Below, in pieces: positions 1 through 8,727 of a stretch of 64,000 nucleotides of DNA; position 1 is the stretch's first letter; every line of letters starts with the position of its first letter. A program made the translations under genes and the position numbers. Below the pieces are notes generated by a model. That model saw nothing but the letters and a program-made list of their open reading frames with translations, did no database searches and had not been told where the DNA came from. The stretch comes from Solwaraspora sp. WMMA2056. GTDB taxonomy: Bacteria > Actinomycetota > Actinomycetes > Mycobacteriales > Micromonosporaceae. Location of the stretch: NCBI RefSeq assembly GCF_030345095.1, contig NZ_CP128360.1, positions 1,364,001 to 1,428,000 of the forward strand, read 5' to 3'.

Positions 1-258
1 CGGCGGGTCGGTGCGCGACAGCGGCGGCCCCGTCGGGTCGGCGGACCTGGTCGGGGTCTCGCCTGGCTCCGTCGGGGTCTCGCCGGGCTCAGTGGGCATC
101 GTGTCTCCCGGCTGCGGGGTGGCCGACGTCGTGTCTCCCGGCGGTGGGGCGCAGGCCGCGGCGGTGAGGGCGAGGGCGCAGACGCCGACGGCCAGCCACC
201 CGGCGCGGGTCGGACGACGCCGGATGGCTGACCGATGAATCAGCTGCGGAGGTGTCAT
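1..258 (-). CDS. Putative lipoprotein, N-terminal part (truncated by window edge)
   Basis: The first 86 codons of a minus-strand gene run off the left edge without a stop. The start has a basic N-terminus (RRRPTR), a hydrophobic stretch and a lipobox-like LTAAAC with Cys36, so export and lipidation are likely. After the Cys comes a Pro/Gly/Thr/Glu-rich low-complexity linker with repeats of PGDT and EPGETPT, typical of the spacer that lifts a lipoprotein domain off the membrane. The functional domain lies outside the window. It follows the M6 protease on the same strand by about 59 bp, so co-transcription is possible. No clear ribosome binding site precedes the ATG. Function unknown. Confidence 0.6.
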   Translation of the reverse strand, partial: MTPPQLIHRSAIRRRPTRAGWLAVGVCALALTAAACAPPPGDTTSATPQPGDTMPTEPGETPTEPGETPTRSADPTGPPLSRTDPP

Positions 259-317
259 GTCGGGTTGGACGCCGCCCGGCCGGCCGACGTTGCATCCGCC
301 GGCCGGGCAGCACCGGC

Positions 318-2702
318 TCAGGAGATCCTGATCTTCATGGTGGTGCCGTCGACATCCACCACCCGGATCTTGACGCCGACGGCCGGCAGCTTGACCCCGT
401 GGTTCGGCAACTCCTCGAAGAAGTACTTCTTGGTGTCGTCGAACACTGGTTGGGCCGCCTGGCCACGGATGTACTGCGGCTGGCTGTTGATGTGCAGGGT
501 GAACGAGTCGGCCTTCTCCAAGCTGAACGGCGCGTCGTACACCTGGACCCGGGCCCGCCACGGCGCGCCGGTCAGGTTGTACATCGGCCGTGGCCGGGAG
601 TCGATGTAGAGGTTGCGACCCTCACCCGGGTGCACGTTGGTGTTGTTGTCGGCCTGGGAGGTGTCCCAGTACGAGATCAGCAGACCCTCCTGGTAGGCGT
701 AGTGGTCCACCCAGTCCGGCTTGCTGTCGGCGTAACCGAAGTAGTACGGACCGGTCTCGAGGTACCGGTCGTAGGAGACGTACGAGCGGTGCCCGGCGAT
801 GTAGTAGTTGTCGAACTCGCCGGTGGCGCTGGCGCCGACCGCCGACCAGCCGGTCAGGGTCCAGTCGCCGTCGCCTTCCGCGCCGTCGGTGAAGATCGGC
901 GATCCGTCGGCGGTGACGACGATCTCGTCACCGAAGAAGCCGCCGTACGCCACCGCGCCGTCGGTGCGGTAGAGCAGCCGCACCAGCACCTCGTCACCGG
1001 CGTACGCGTCGAGCGGTACGGCGATGTCCACCCACTGGCCACCGGTCGAGCTGTCGATCGCCGGGGTGCCGCTGCCGTCGGTGCCGAACGGGTCGCCGTT
1101 GATGGTGCCGTCCAGCGACGTCCAGCTCGCGCCGCCGTCGGTGGACGCCTGGTAGTACAGGTAGTCGTAGTCGTCCTCGATGTCGTAGCGGGCCTTCATC
1201 GACAGGGCGGCGGTGGCGGCCCCGGTCAGATCGAACTCGCGGGTCATCGTGTTGTTCAGGTCGTCGGAGTTGCCGGAGAAGTACTGCAGGTCACCGGCGT
1301 ACGGTTCGCCGAGCTCGGTGGTGACCTCCTTCTTCGGCAGGACCACCACGACCGCCTGCGCCCGCTTGGTGTTGTACTCCTGCGGTCCGAGGTGCAGGGT
1401 CCGCTTCTGGCCGGCGACCACCACCTCGTAGTCCAGCCAGCCGAGCTGCAGCTTGTTCCAGGCACCGAGGTCGCCGGGGCGCTCGCCGATTCCTTCGTCG
1501 GTGGCGGCACCGAGTCGGCTCTGCGCCATCAACGTCCAGTGCTCGTTGTTGTTGTCGCCACCGCCGGAGGTGTCGTAGTCGTCCGGCAGGCCCAGGTCGT
1601 GGGCGTACTCGTGGACGAAGACGCTCAGGCCGCCGTTCTCCGGCTGGATGGTGTAGTCACCGATCCACAGTCCGGTGTCGGCGATCTGGGTGCCGCCCAA
1701 CAGGTTGTCGGCGGGGCCGGTCAGGCCGGCGTCGCTGGCGAAGGCGTACCAGCGGTGGCTCCAGATGGCGTCCTCACCCTGCCACGGGTCGCCGTCCTCC
1801 TGGCCGTGACCGGCGTGGACGATCTGGAAGTGGTCGAGGTAGCCGTCGGGCTCGTTGAAGTCGCCGTCGCCGTCGAAGTCGTACCGGTCCCACTTGTCGA
1901 ACTCGCGCAGCTCGGCGGTGATCTCGGCGTCGGTGCGCCCGAGCGCCCGCTGGTCGGCGACCCACTGGTTGGCGGCGTCACGGACCAGCTGCCAGACGTT
2001 GCTGCACACGTTGCTGCCGCACAGGTCGCGGCCGTAGCGGGCGCCGTTGTAGCGGACCTTCACCCAGTCGGTGACGGTGCCGTCGACGCTGTACCGGCCG
2101 GAGGACTGCGTCTCGAAGTACGTCTTGACCGACTCGACGCCCTCGCCGGCGCCGAAGTACAGCTGCCGGTAGTGCTCGGCGGAGTAGTCGGCCTGCCAGA
2201 CGGTGCTGTTGTTGACCGACCGGTCCGGCTCGGGGATCTGGTTGTGCAGCGGTCCGTCGAAGCTGACCGGGCCGGGCCAGCCGGGGTTGCTGTCCACGTC
2301 CGGGTAGCTGGGGTGCCGTTCGTCGCCGTACTCGGCCAGGATCACGAAGATCCGGTCGGTGGTCTCCCGGGAGAGCTCGACGTACTGGTCCTTGCCGGCG
2401 GCGGCGGTGCCCCGCCCGGCGAGGCCGGTGCCGGCTGTCTCACCGATCTTCGCGACGGTGCTGGCACCCCGGCGCTGCGGGGCGATCCGTCCGCTGACGA
2501 CCTCGCTGACCGCACGTTCACGCAGCTCACGCCGCTTTTCGCCGAGCGGGTTGGGCAGGTCGTCGATGCTGGGGGCTACGGCCTGGGAGGGCGCTGCCGC
2601 CGGTGTGTCCACCGGCGGTGCCGCCCCCGCTGACGCGGGGAGAGCGACACCCATTCCCGAGGCAAGCGACACGGTGAGCATTCCCACCATGACTTTGCGC
2701 AC
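318..2702 (-). CDS. Secreted M6-family (immune inhibitor A-like) metalloprotease
   Basis: This is a 794-residue secreted zinc protease. The N-terminus is a signal peptide (MRKVMVGM, then a hydrophobic run ending near ASAGAAPP). The catalytic zinc motif HEYAHDLGLPDDYD (HExxHxxGxPD, about residues 364-377) is characteristic of peptidase family M6 (immune inhibitor A). An Asp/Gly-rich stretch before it (DFDGDGDFNEPDGYLDHF) looks like a metal-binding loop. The region after about residue 480 is beta-rich, like the accessory domains of InhA-type enzymes. Such proteases degrade extracellular proteins, and the specific substrate cannot be read here. The start is an ATG 262 bp downstream of the acs terminator, so the gene probably has its own promoter. 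Confidence 0.9.
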   Translation of the reverse strand: MRKVMVGMLTVSLASGMGVALPASAGAAPPVDTPAAAPSQAVAPSIDDLPNPLGEKRRELRERAVSEVVSGRIAPQRRGASTVAKIGETAGTGLAGRGTAAAGKDQYVELSRETTDRIFVILAEYGDERHPSYPDVDSNPGWPGPVSFDGPLHNQIPEPDRSVNNSTVWQADYSAEHYRQLYFGAGEGVESVKTYFETQSSGRYSVDGTVTDWVKVRYNGARYGRDLCGSNVCSNVWQLVRDAANQWVADQRALGRTDAEITAELREFDKWDRYDFDGDGDFNEPDGYLDHFQIVHAGHGQEDGDPWQGEDAIWSHRWYAFASDAGLTGPADNLLGGTQIADTGLWIGDYTIQPENGGLSVFVHEYAHDLGLPDDYDTSGGGDNNNEHWTLMAQSRLGAATDEGIGERPGDLGAWNKLQLGWLDYEVVVAGQKRTLHLGPQEYNTKRAQAVVVVLPKKEVTTELGEPYAGDLQYFSGNSDDLNNTMTREFDLTGAATAALSMKARYDIEDDYDYLYYQASTDGGASWTSLDGTINGDPFGTDGSGTPAIDSSTGGQWVDIAVPLDAYAGDEVLVRLLYRTDGAVAYGGFFGDEIVVTADGSPIFTDGAEGDGDWTLTGWSAVGASATGEFDNYYIAGHRSYVSYDRYLETGPYYFGYADSKPDWVDHYAYQEGLLISYWDTSQADNNTNVHPGEGRNLYIDSRPRPMYNLTGAPWRARVQVYDAPFSLEKADSFTLHINSQPQYIRGQAAQPVFDDTKKYFFEELPNHGVKLPAVGVKIRVVDVDGTTMKIRIS

Positions 2703-2899
2703 GTGGTTACCTCCGGTTCGGGGGATACCGAGCCGCCACTTGGGTGAGTGGGGCTGGGGGTTCCGGATGATCCGGCCTCGTGTTGCGGGGCCATCGTGAA
2801 CCTAGTCACCCGAGGGAACTTCTGTGAAGGTCCATGCGTCGATTTGTTTCACGATCATGGTTGGAACGCCCTGATATGTCACAACGCTCAGGGCACGCG

Positions 2900-2936
2900 A
2901 AAAAGCCGGTCCGGCCGCCGAAGCGGCCGAACCGGC
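2900..2936 (-). terminator. Rho-independent terminator of acs
   Basis: Read on the minus strand, a 14-bp GC stem (one mismatch) with a TTCG tetraloop (arms 2923-2936 and 2905-2918) is followed directly by five T (2904-2900). It lies 28 bp past the acs stop and is a textbook intrinsic terminator. Confidence 0.9.
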
Positions 2937-2964
2937 CAGAGTGTCCAGCCCAGCGGGTACGCTG

Positions 2965-4929
2965 TCAGTCCTCGTCGGACTTGCCGCCCTGCATGCCGGA
3001 GGAGATCAGCTCCATCACGGTGGAGTCCTGCAGGGTCGTGACGTCACCGAGGGAACGGTTCTCGGCGACGTCCCGCAGCAACCGGCGCATGATCTTGCCG
3101 GACCGGGTCTTCGGCAGCTCCGGCACCAGCATGATCTGCCGGGGCTTGGCGATCGGCCCGAGCGTACGGGCGACGTGGTTGCGCAGCTCCTGGATCAACG
3201 CCTCGCCCGCGTCGCCGGCCGTGTCGGCGCTGCCCCGGGGGATCGCGAACGCGACGATCGCCTGACCGGTCGTCGGATCGGTCGCGCCGACCACCGCCGC
3301 CTCCGCCACCGACGGGTGCGACACCAGCGCCGACTCCACTTCGGTGGTCGAGATGTTGTGCCCGGACACCAGCATCACGTCGTCGACCCGGCCGAGCAGC
3401 CAGACGTGCCCGTCGGCGTCCTTCTTGGCCCCGTCACCGGCGAAGTACATCGTGTCGAACCGCGACCAGTAGGTGTCGATGAACCGCTGGTCGTCACCCC
3501 AGATGGTGCGCAACATCGACGGCCACGGCTCGCGCAGCACCAGGTAGCCGCCGCCCCCGTCGGGCACCGACGCACCCTGGTCGTCGACCACGTCGGCGCT
3601 GATCCCCGGCAGCGGGGTCATCGCCGAACCCGGCTTGGTCGCGGTCACGCCGGGCAGCGGCGAGATCATGATCGCCCCGGTCTCGGTCTGCCACCAGGTG
3701 TCCACGATCGGACACCGGCCGGCACCGATGTGCTCCCGGTACCACATCCAGGCCTCCGGGTTGATCGGCTCACCGACGCTGCCGAGCAGCCGCAGCGAAC
3801 CCAGGTCGTACTTGGCGGGGATGTCCTCGCCCCACTTCATCATGGTGCGGATCAGCGTCGGCGCGGTGTACAGGATGCTCACCTTGTACTTCTGCACCAG
3901 CTCCCAGAACCGGCCCTTGTGCGGGGTGTCCGGGGTTCCCTCGTACATCAACTGGGTGGCACCGTTGGACAGCGGCCCGTACACGATGTAGGAATGCCCG
4001 GTGACCCAGCCGATGTCGGCGGTGCACCAGTAGACGTCCGTCTCCGGCTTGAGGTCGAAGACCGCGTGGTGGGTGTACGACGCCTGGGTGAGGTAGCCGC
4101 CGGTGGTGTGCAGGATGCCCTTCGGCTTGGCCGTGGTGCCGCTGGTGTAGAGGATGAACAGCGGGTGCTCGGCGTCGAACGGCTGCGCCTCGTGCGTGCT
4201 GCTCGCCGTCTCGACCGTCTCGTGCCACCAGTGGTCCTTGTCGGTCCAGGCGACATCTTCACCGGTACGCCGTACCACCAGCACGTTCTCCACCGACGGA
4301 CACTGCGCGACCGCCTCGTCGACGGTCGGCTTGAGCGCCGACGGCTTGCCCCGGCGGTAGCCGCCGTCCGCCGTGACGATCACCTTGGCGCTGGCGTCGC
4401 GGACCCGGCCGGAGAGCGCGTCGACGGAGAACCCGCCGAAGACCACGTTGTGGGTGGCGCCGATCCGGGCGCAGGCCAGCATCGCGACCGCGGCCTCCGG
4501 GATCATCGGCAGGTAGATCGCCACCCGGTCGCCGGCGGTGACGCCGAGGTCGGTCAACGCGTTCGCCGCCTGGCAGGTCATCCGGTGCAGTTCGGCGTAG
4601 GTGATGGTGCGGGTGTCACCCGGCTCGCCCTCCCAGTGGATGGCGACCCGGTCACCGGCGCCGGCGGCCACGTGGCGGTCCAGACAGTTGTACGCGACGT
4701 TGAGCTGACCGCCGACGAACCACTTGGCGAACGGCGGGTTGGACCAGTCCAGCACCTGGTCCCACTCCTTGGCCCAGTGCAGCCGGCGGGCCTGGTCCGC
4801 CCAGAAGCCGAGCCGGTCGGCGGCCGCGGTGTCGTAGGCGGCCGCAGTGACGTTGGCCGCCCCGGCCAGTTCGGCCGGCGGCTCGAACCGCCGATTCTCC
4901 TGAAGTAGGTTCTCCAGCGTTTCGCTCAT
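2965..4929 (-). CDS. acs: Acetyl-CoA synthetase (AMP-forming)
   Basis: The 654-residue length is normal for Acs. The enzyme activates acetate with ATP and CoA in the cytoplasm, by way of acetyl-AMP. The adenylate-forming signature YTSGTTAKPKG lies near residues 258-268. The WWQTETG motif and the C-terminal PKTRSGKIMRRLLR are present, and the Lys in SGK is the catalytic residue known in this family to be controlled by reversible acylation. The ATG is preceded by GTGAGGAG about 8 nt upstream. In Mycobacterium acs also sits near the HAD/ssd locus, so this is conserved backbone. Confidence 0.96.
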   Translation of the reverse strand: MSETLENLLQENRRFEPPAELAGAANVTAAAYDTAAADRLGFWADQARRLHWAKEWDQVLDWSNPPFAKWFVGGQLNVAYNCLDRHVAAGAGDRVAIHWEGEPGDTRTITYAELHRMTCQAANALTDLGVTAGDRVAIYLPMIPEAAVAMLACARIGATHNVVFGGFSVDALSGRVRDASAKVIVTADGGYRRGKPSALKPTVDEAVAQCPSVENVLVVRRTGEDVAWTDKDHWWHETVETASSTHEAQPFDAEHPLFILYTSGTTAKPKGILHTTGGYLTQASYTHHAVFDLKPETDVYWCTADIGWVTGHSYIVYGPLSNGATQLMYEGTPDTPHKGRFWELVQKYKVSILYTAPTLIRTMMKWGEDIPAKYDLGSLRLLGSVGEPINPEAWMWYREHIGAGRCPIVDTWWQTETGAIMISPLPGVTATKPGSAMTPLPGISADVVDDQGASVPDGGGGYLVLREPWPSMLRTIWGDDQRFIDTYWSRFDTMYFAGDGAKKDADGHVWLLGRVDDVMLVSGHNISTTEVESALVSHPSVAEAAVVGATDPTTGQAIVAFAIPRGSADTAGDAGEALIQELRNHVARTLGPIAKPRQIMLVPELPKTRSGKIMRRLLRDVAENRSLGDVTTLQDSTVMELISSGMQGGKSDED

Positions 4930-5072
4930 CCGTGGGGCTCCTCACACGTCGCTTGACTTGCTCCGAGGTTAGTGTCGCGGTCCAGCCGGCACGAGAGTTG
5001 TCGGATACCGGGGTACCCACCACGCGCCGAAAGGCCACACCCGCGCGGCGGGCGGTTGCTCGCGCCGGCTTG

Positions 5073-5078
5073 TACCGT
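5073..5078 (+). promoter_or_regulatory. -10 element of a leaderless transcript
   Basis: TACCGT (TANNNT) lies 7 nt before GTG 5086. The same spacing recurs before other starts in this window, which supports GTG 5086 as start for the Fic-like gene. Confidence 0.5.
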
Positions 5079-5085
5079 GGCCGAC

Positions 5086-5838
5086 GTGACAAGGACCGAT
5101 CCGCTCGCCCCGCTGCTGGACCTCGCCGACGTGGCACCGGCGCTGGCCGCCGCCCGCGAACAGGTCGACGCCGCGCTGCGGCACCGCGCCCTGCGCCGCC
5201 ACGGCGGAGCGGTCGCGGCCGAGGTCAGCCTGCGTTCGGCGGTCGCCAGCGCCGCGCTGGAAGGCCACCCGCACCCGGTCGCCGACGTCCGCGCCGGCAC
5301 GGTGACGGACCCGGTGACGCAGGGGGCGCTGCGGGTGGCCGAGGCGGTGCCCGGGCTGGCCGACCGGTGGCCCCGTACCCCCCGTCAGGTCCTGGCCAGG
5401 TTGCACGTGCTCGCCGCCCGCGACCAGGTCCCGGCCGACCAGCTGGGGCGTCCGATCAGCGGTACGCCGGCCGTCGCCGCCCGGCTGGACGGGCTCGCGG
5501 AGCTGGTCGGCGGCGGTACGTCGGCACCGGCGCTGCTGGTGGCCGCGGTGGTGCACGCCGAACTGCTCGCGCTGCGCCCGTTCGCCGGCCCGAGCGGGCT
5601 GGTCGCCCGGGGTGCCGGGCGGCTCACCCTGGTCGCGGCCGGGGTGGATCCCCGTGGCCTGCTCGCCGTCGAGGTCGGCCACCGCGAGCGCGAACCGGAG
5701 TACGTCGGCGCGGCCGGTGCCTTCGCGACCGGTACGCCGGACGGCATCCGCTCCTGGCTGCGGCACTACCTCACCGCTGTCGAGTTGGCCGCGCGGGAGC
5801 TGACGACCGTCGCCGACGAGGTGCTGGCCACAGCCTGA
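5086..5838 (+). CDS. Fic-like protein lacking the catalytic motif
   Basis: A protein of about 250 residues, mostly helical and Ala/Leu-rich. The segment HAELLALRPFAGPSGLVAR matches the Fic motif layout (H-x-x-L-L-x-I-H-P-F-x-D/E-G-N-G-R). The catalytic His is replaced by Arg (RPF), and the GNGR anion-hole loop is degenerate (PSGL). AMP-transferase activity is therefore unlikely, and a binding or scaffold role is my inference. Relatives annotated as Fic-like or oxidoreductase occur between acs and the HAD gene in other actinomycetes. I chose GTG 5086 because of the leaderless -10 box. GTG 5077 and an upstream in-frame start at 4972 are also possible. It converges with the HAD gene. Confidence 0.7.
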   Translation: MTRTDPLAPLLDLADVAPALAAAREQVDAALRHRALRRHGGAVAAEVSLRSAVASAALEGHPHPVADVRAGTVTDPVTQGALRVAEAVPGLADRWPRTPRQVLARLHVLAARDQVPADQLGRPISGTPAVAARLDGLAELVGGGTSAPALLVAAVVHAELLALRPFAGPSGLVARGAGRLTLVAAGVDPRGLLAVEVGHREREPEYVGAAGAFATGTPDGIRSWLRHYLTAVELAARELTTVADEVLATA

Positions 5839-5883
5839 CCCGCCGGTCCGGTCCTCCTGGTGCGGCGGGTCTCGTCGGTGTCG

Positions 5884-6684
5884 TCAGACCGAGGTGGCCC
5901 GGGTGCGGCGGTGCCGGCCGTACCAGGCGATGCCGATCGCGACCCCGACCCCGACGCTGAGCGCGGCGGCGGCGACCGGCACGGCCGGACGTTCCCGCAG
6001 CCGACGCCCGAGCGGTACGGGGTGGCGGAACGCCAGCACCGGCCAGCCCTGCTCGGCGGCGATCCGACGCAGTTGCCGGTCCGGGTTCACCGCGCTGGGG
6101 TGCCCGACGCATTCCAGCATCGGCACGTCAGTGTAGGAATCGGAATAGGCGTAGCACTCCGCCAGGTCGTAGCCACGCTGCTCGGCCAGCTCGACGATGC
6201 CCGTCGCCTTGGCCGGACCGGCGGCATAGAACTCGATGTCGCCACTGTAGCGGCCGTCCTCGACCGCCATCCGGGTGGCGATGACGTCGGTGATCCCGAG
6301 CAGCTCGCCGATCGGCCGGACCATCTCCTCGCCGGAGGCGGAAACGAGCACCACGTCCCTGCCTGCGGCCTGGTGTTCCTCGATGAGCGCGGCGGCCTCG
6401 GCGTACACGTACGGGTTGATCAGCTCGTGCAGGGTCTCGGCGACGAGCTGGCGGACCTGCTCCACCGGCCAGCCCTTGCACAGCGCGGCGAGGTAGTCCC
6501 GGGTGCGGGCCATGGTCTGCTCGTCGGTGCCGCCGAGGCGGAACATCAACTGCGCGTACGCCGATTTGACCACGTCCCGGCGGGTGATCAGCCCATCGCG
6601 GTAGAAAGGCCGGCCGAACGCCAAGGCGCTGGACTTGGCGATGACGGTCTTGTCGAGATCAAAAAAAGCGGCGCTGCGGCCCAC
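5884..6684 (-). CDS. HAD-IB family phosphatase with C-terminal membrane anchor
   Basis: This 266-residue protein begins with FFDLDKTV (Asp9 and Asp11 of HAD motif I). Motif II is VLVSASGEEMV, and the acidic motif IV region is YAYSDSYTDVPMLE. That is the SerB-like HAD-IB subfamily, which acts on small phosphomonoesters; the substrate is unknown. Residues about 232-252 form one hydrophobic segment, followed by a basic tail. The Mycobacterium counterpart is the gene next to ssd and the 6C/B11 RNA (Rv3661). Start GTG 6684 has a TAGACT box 8 nt upstream (6693-6698) and no ribosome binding site, so the transcript is probably leaderless. Confidence 0.9.
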   Translation of the reverse strand: MGRSAAFFDLDKTVIAKSSALAFGRPFYRDGLITRRDVVKSAYAQLMFRLGGTDEQTMARTRDYLAALCKGWPVEQVRQLVAETLHELINPYVYAEAAALIEEHQAAGRDVVLVSASGEEMVRPIGELLGITDVIATRMAVEDGRYSGDIEFYAAGPAKATGIVELAEQRGYDLAECYAYSDSYTDVPMLECVGHPSAVNPDRQLRRIAAEQGWPVLAFRHPVPLGRRLRERPAVPVAAAALSVGVGVAIGIAWYGRHRRTRATSV

Positions 6685-6692
6685 GACGCTGA

Positions 6693-6698
6693 AGTCTA
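6693..6698 (-). promoter_or_regulatory. -10 element of the HAD phosphatase gene
   Basis: TAGACT on the minus strand, 8 nt before GTG 6684, fits a leaderless TANNNT promoter. Confidence 0.45.
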
Positions 6699-6950
6699 GC
6701 CGTACCGCGCCGCTGTCGGCGGTCCCCGGGGTGGCCCCCGGGCGGGACCAGCGGGCAGCCCCGGTTACTGACCGTTGGATCAGCGGCCGGGCGGCTGCGG
6801 CCGCTGCTCGGGTCGGCTGCCGTTACGCGACTCGCCGGAAACACCACTCGACGTGTGGCGGTCCGCTCAGGCATGCTTGTTTGTGACACGGTTTCATCTC
6901 CCGGGTCGCGGCATCCAACAGACGCTCGGCGGTTGCACCCCCCGTGACCG

Positions 6951-7028
6951 CTGAGAGGGTTCGGCTCGACCCCCCCGGAGCCGAACCCCAGACGACCCCC
7001 GCCATCCCCCCGGCGGGGGTCGTCGCTA
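6951..7028 (+). ncRNA. 6C small RNA (B11-type)
   Basis: Two adjacent perfect hairpins carry C-runs in their loops. Hairpin 1 has arms 6957-6967 and 6978-6988 (11 bp) with loop GACCCCCCCG. Hairpin 2 has arms 6991-7003 and 7012-7024 (13 bp) with loop ATCCCCCC. Two stem-loops each exposing at least six C are the definition of the actinobacterial 6C RNA. In M. tuberculosis the homologous RNA (B11) lies between the ssd and HAD genes, exactly as here. The known role is base-pairing of the C-rich loops with G-rich mRNA regions. The second hairpin may double as terminator. The 5' end is not determined. Confidence 0.88.
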
Positions 7029-7070
7029 TCTCCAGGTCGGTGCCCGGCGGTTCGCATGCGGCACTCGCTG

Positions 7071-7216
7071 TAGCAGATCAACTGGCTGTCGACGGCGTTG
7101 TCCACAGGCGGCCCGGTTGTCCACAGGCCGCCGGGTCGACAGCGCGTTGGGCCCAGATCTGCACCCACAGTTACGGCATCCCTCACCGACCGCAGGAGGT
7201 CCGGATGCCGCCGCGT
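7071..7216 (+). repeat. Direct repeat block A with paired DnaA-box-like sites (ssd leader)
   Basis: This block aligns almost without gaps to 12127-12273, upstream of cpaF. Both begin TAGCAGATCA and contain two DnaA-box-like 9-mers with starts 19 bp apart (here TTGTCCACA at 7098-7106 and 7117-7125). Both have CCACAGTT 37 nt after the second box plus GG, then CGGCATC, then AGGAGG, then ATGCCGCCG. TTGTCCACA is the preferred DnaA box of Streptomyces and mycobacteria. It is unknown whether DnaA binds here. Confidence 0.75.
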
Positions 7217-8296
7217 ACCAGCACCGTCGTACCCCGCCGGCTGCCGCTGGTCGTCACCGCCGACGAACGGCTCCTCGACGACCTGCTGCGCCTCGCGGCG
7301 CTCGCCGGCACCGAGGTCGACCTGGCCGCCGACCCGGTGGCCGCCCGCTCCCGGCAGGCCGTCGCCCCACTCGTCCTGGTCGGCGCCGACCAGGCCGACG
7401 CCTACCTGCGGGCCCGGCTGCCCCGCCGACCCCGGCTGGTCCTGGTCGGCCGCGCGGACCAGGAGCCGCCCTGGCAGATCGCCGAGGTGCTCGGTGCCGA
7501 GCACATCGCGATCCTGCCGGCCGCCGAGCCGTGGCTGGTCGACCGGTTCACCGACGACGGCGACGCCGAGCGACCAGCGGCGGCGGTCGTCGGGGTGATC
7601 GGCGGCCGGGGCGGGGCCGGTGCCAGCGTGCTGGCCGGTGCCCTGTCGGTCACCGCCGCCCGGCGTGGCCTGCGCAGCCTGCTGGTCGACGCCGACCCGC
7701 TCGGCGGCGGCCTCGACCTGGTCCTCGGCTGGGAGCAGATCGACGGCCTGCGCTGGCCGGCCCTGGCCGACAGCGACGGCCGGATCGACCCGGCCGCCCT
7801 CGCCGTCGCCCTGCCCTGCCGGGGCGACCTCGGCCTGCTCTCCTGGGACCGGGGCGAGCCGCTGCCACTGCCGGCCGCGACGATGACCGCCGCGCTCGAC
7901 GCCGCCCGGCGGGAGCGGGACCTGATCGTCGTCGACCTGCCCCGCCGGCCCGACGACGCCGCCGTCGCCGCGATGCACCTTACCGACCGGGTCCTCGTCC
8001 TGGTCCCGGCCGAGTTGCGGGCCACCGCCGCGACCGCCCGGGTGATCGCCCGCATCCACCGGCACTGCTCCGACCTGTCGCTGGTCGTGCGCGGGCCGGC
8101 ACCGGGCCGGCTGCGGGCCCGGGAGATCGGGCGGACCCTCGGGCTGCCGGTGACCGGGGTGCTGCAGCCTGAGCCACGGGTCAGCCGTGGGCTGGAGCGC
8201 GGCGAAGCGCCGGGTGCGTCGGGTCGCGGCCCGTTGGCCGAGTTGTGTCAGCGGATCGTCGCCGGCCTGGTCGACCGTACGGCGGCAGCGTCGTGA
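7205..8296 (+). CDS. ssd: Septum site-determining protein / CpaE-like ATPase (Ssd)
   Basis: The protein has 363 residues. An N-terminal receiver-like part (about 1-125) is followed by a MinD/ParA-type domain with a deviant P-loop, GVIGGRGGAGASVLAG (about 131-146), that lacks the usual Lys. LLVDADPLGGGLD and LIVVDLPRR match the later ParA-family motifs. This is the actinobacterial CpaE homologue called Ssd in mycobacteria, linked there to septum placement. In tad loci, CpaE-type proteins help position the pilus machine. ATG 7205 has a strong AGGAGG ribosome binding site. Normally cpaF follows at once; here about 3.97 kb intervene. Confidence 0.88.
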   Translation: MPPRTSTVVPRRLPLVVTADERLLDDLLRLAALAGTEVDLAADPVAARSRQAVAPLVLVGADQADAYLRARLPRRPRLVLVGRADQEPPWQIAEVLGAEHIAILPAAEPWLVDRFTDDGDAERPAAAVVGVIGGRGGAGASVLAGALSVTAARRGLRSLLVDADPLGGGLDLVLGWEQIDGLRWPALADSDGRIDPAALAVALPCRGDLGLLSWDRGEPLPLPAATMTAALDAARRERDLIVVDLPRRPDDAAVAAMHLTDRVLVLVPAELRATAATARVIARIHRHCSDLSLVVRGPAPGRLRAREIGRTLGLPVTGVLQPEPRVSRGLERGEAPGASGRGPLAELCQRIVAGLVDRTAAAS

Positions 8297-8727
8297 CGAC
8301 CGGTCCGGCTCGTTCGGACGCGGGCGACCGACGTTCCGGTGATGCGGCCTCCAGGCACACGCCGTTATCGCAGTTCTGCTATATTGGCCAGGCGTCGTGG
8401 CCTGTCTACTACCACCCCGAGGCGGAAGCGGAGTTGCGTGAGTTGCGAGCCGCTGAGCGTGTGGCGATCGGCCATGCAGTAGACAAACTGGTAGCAATCG
8501 GGCCAAACCTTGGGTACCCGCACTCGAGCGACATCAAGACAGCCACAAACCTTCGGGAGCTACGCCCACGAGCCGGCCGTAGCCGCTGGCGAGCCCTCTA
8601 TCGCCAGGTCGGCAACGCCTATGTCATCGGAGCCATCGCCCCCGAGGTGAGCGTCAACCAACGAGCCTTCCGAAAGGCAATCGCGGTAGCTGAGAAGCGC
8701 ATCGACGAAGTGAGGGGCGACGAGTGA
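8293..8727 (+). CDS. HigB/RelE-like toxin (Gp49 family) of a toxin-antitoxin pair
   Basis: The core runs from WPVYYHPEAEAELREL to RAFRKAIAVAEKRI, with ELRPRAGRSRWRALYR in the middle. This is the phage-derived Gp49-like/HigB toxin family, ribosome-associated or free mRNA endonucleases of about 110 residues. The antitoxin gene follows with overlapping ends, as usual for the higBA order. The start is unclear. GTG 8293 overlaps the ssd stop and adds about 35 residues with no family counterpart. No ATG/GTG/TTG lies just before the WPVYYHP core, although a TATATT box (8380-8385) sits right there. The start codon may be non-canonical or lost. Confidence 0.75.
   Translation: MTTGPARSDAGDRRSGDAASRHTPLSQFCYIGQASWPVYYHPEAEAELRELRAAERVAIGHAVDKLVAIGPNLGYPHSSDIKTATNLRELRPRAGRSRWRALYRQVGNAYVIGAIAPEVSVNQRAFRKAIAVAEKRIDEVRGDE

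Noticed and set aside
2703-2830. Riboswitch upstream of the M6 protease
   Set aside because: No recognisable conserved core; only ordinary promoter-length sequence.
252-4908. Long open frames on the plus strand opposite the M6 protease and acs genes
   Set aside because: They are antisense reflections of GC-rich coding DNA with no recognisable domains; the minus-strand frames carry clear catalytic motifs.
6944-7204. N-terminal extension of ssd from upstream starts
   Set aside because: It would translate the 6C RNA and the DnaA-box block; ATG 7205 has a strong ribosome binding site.
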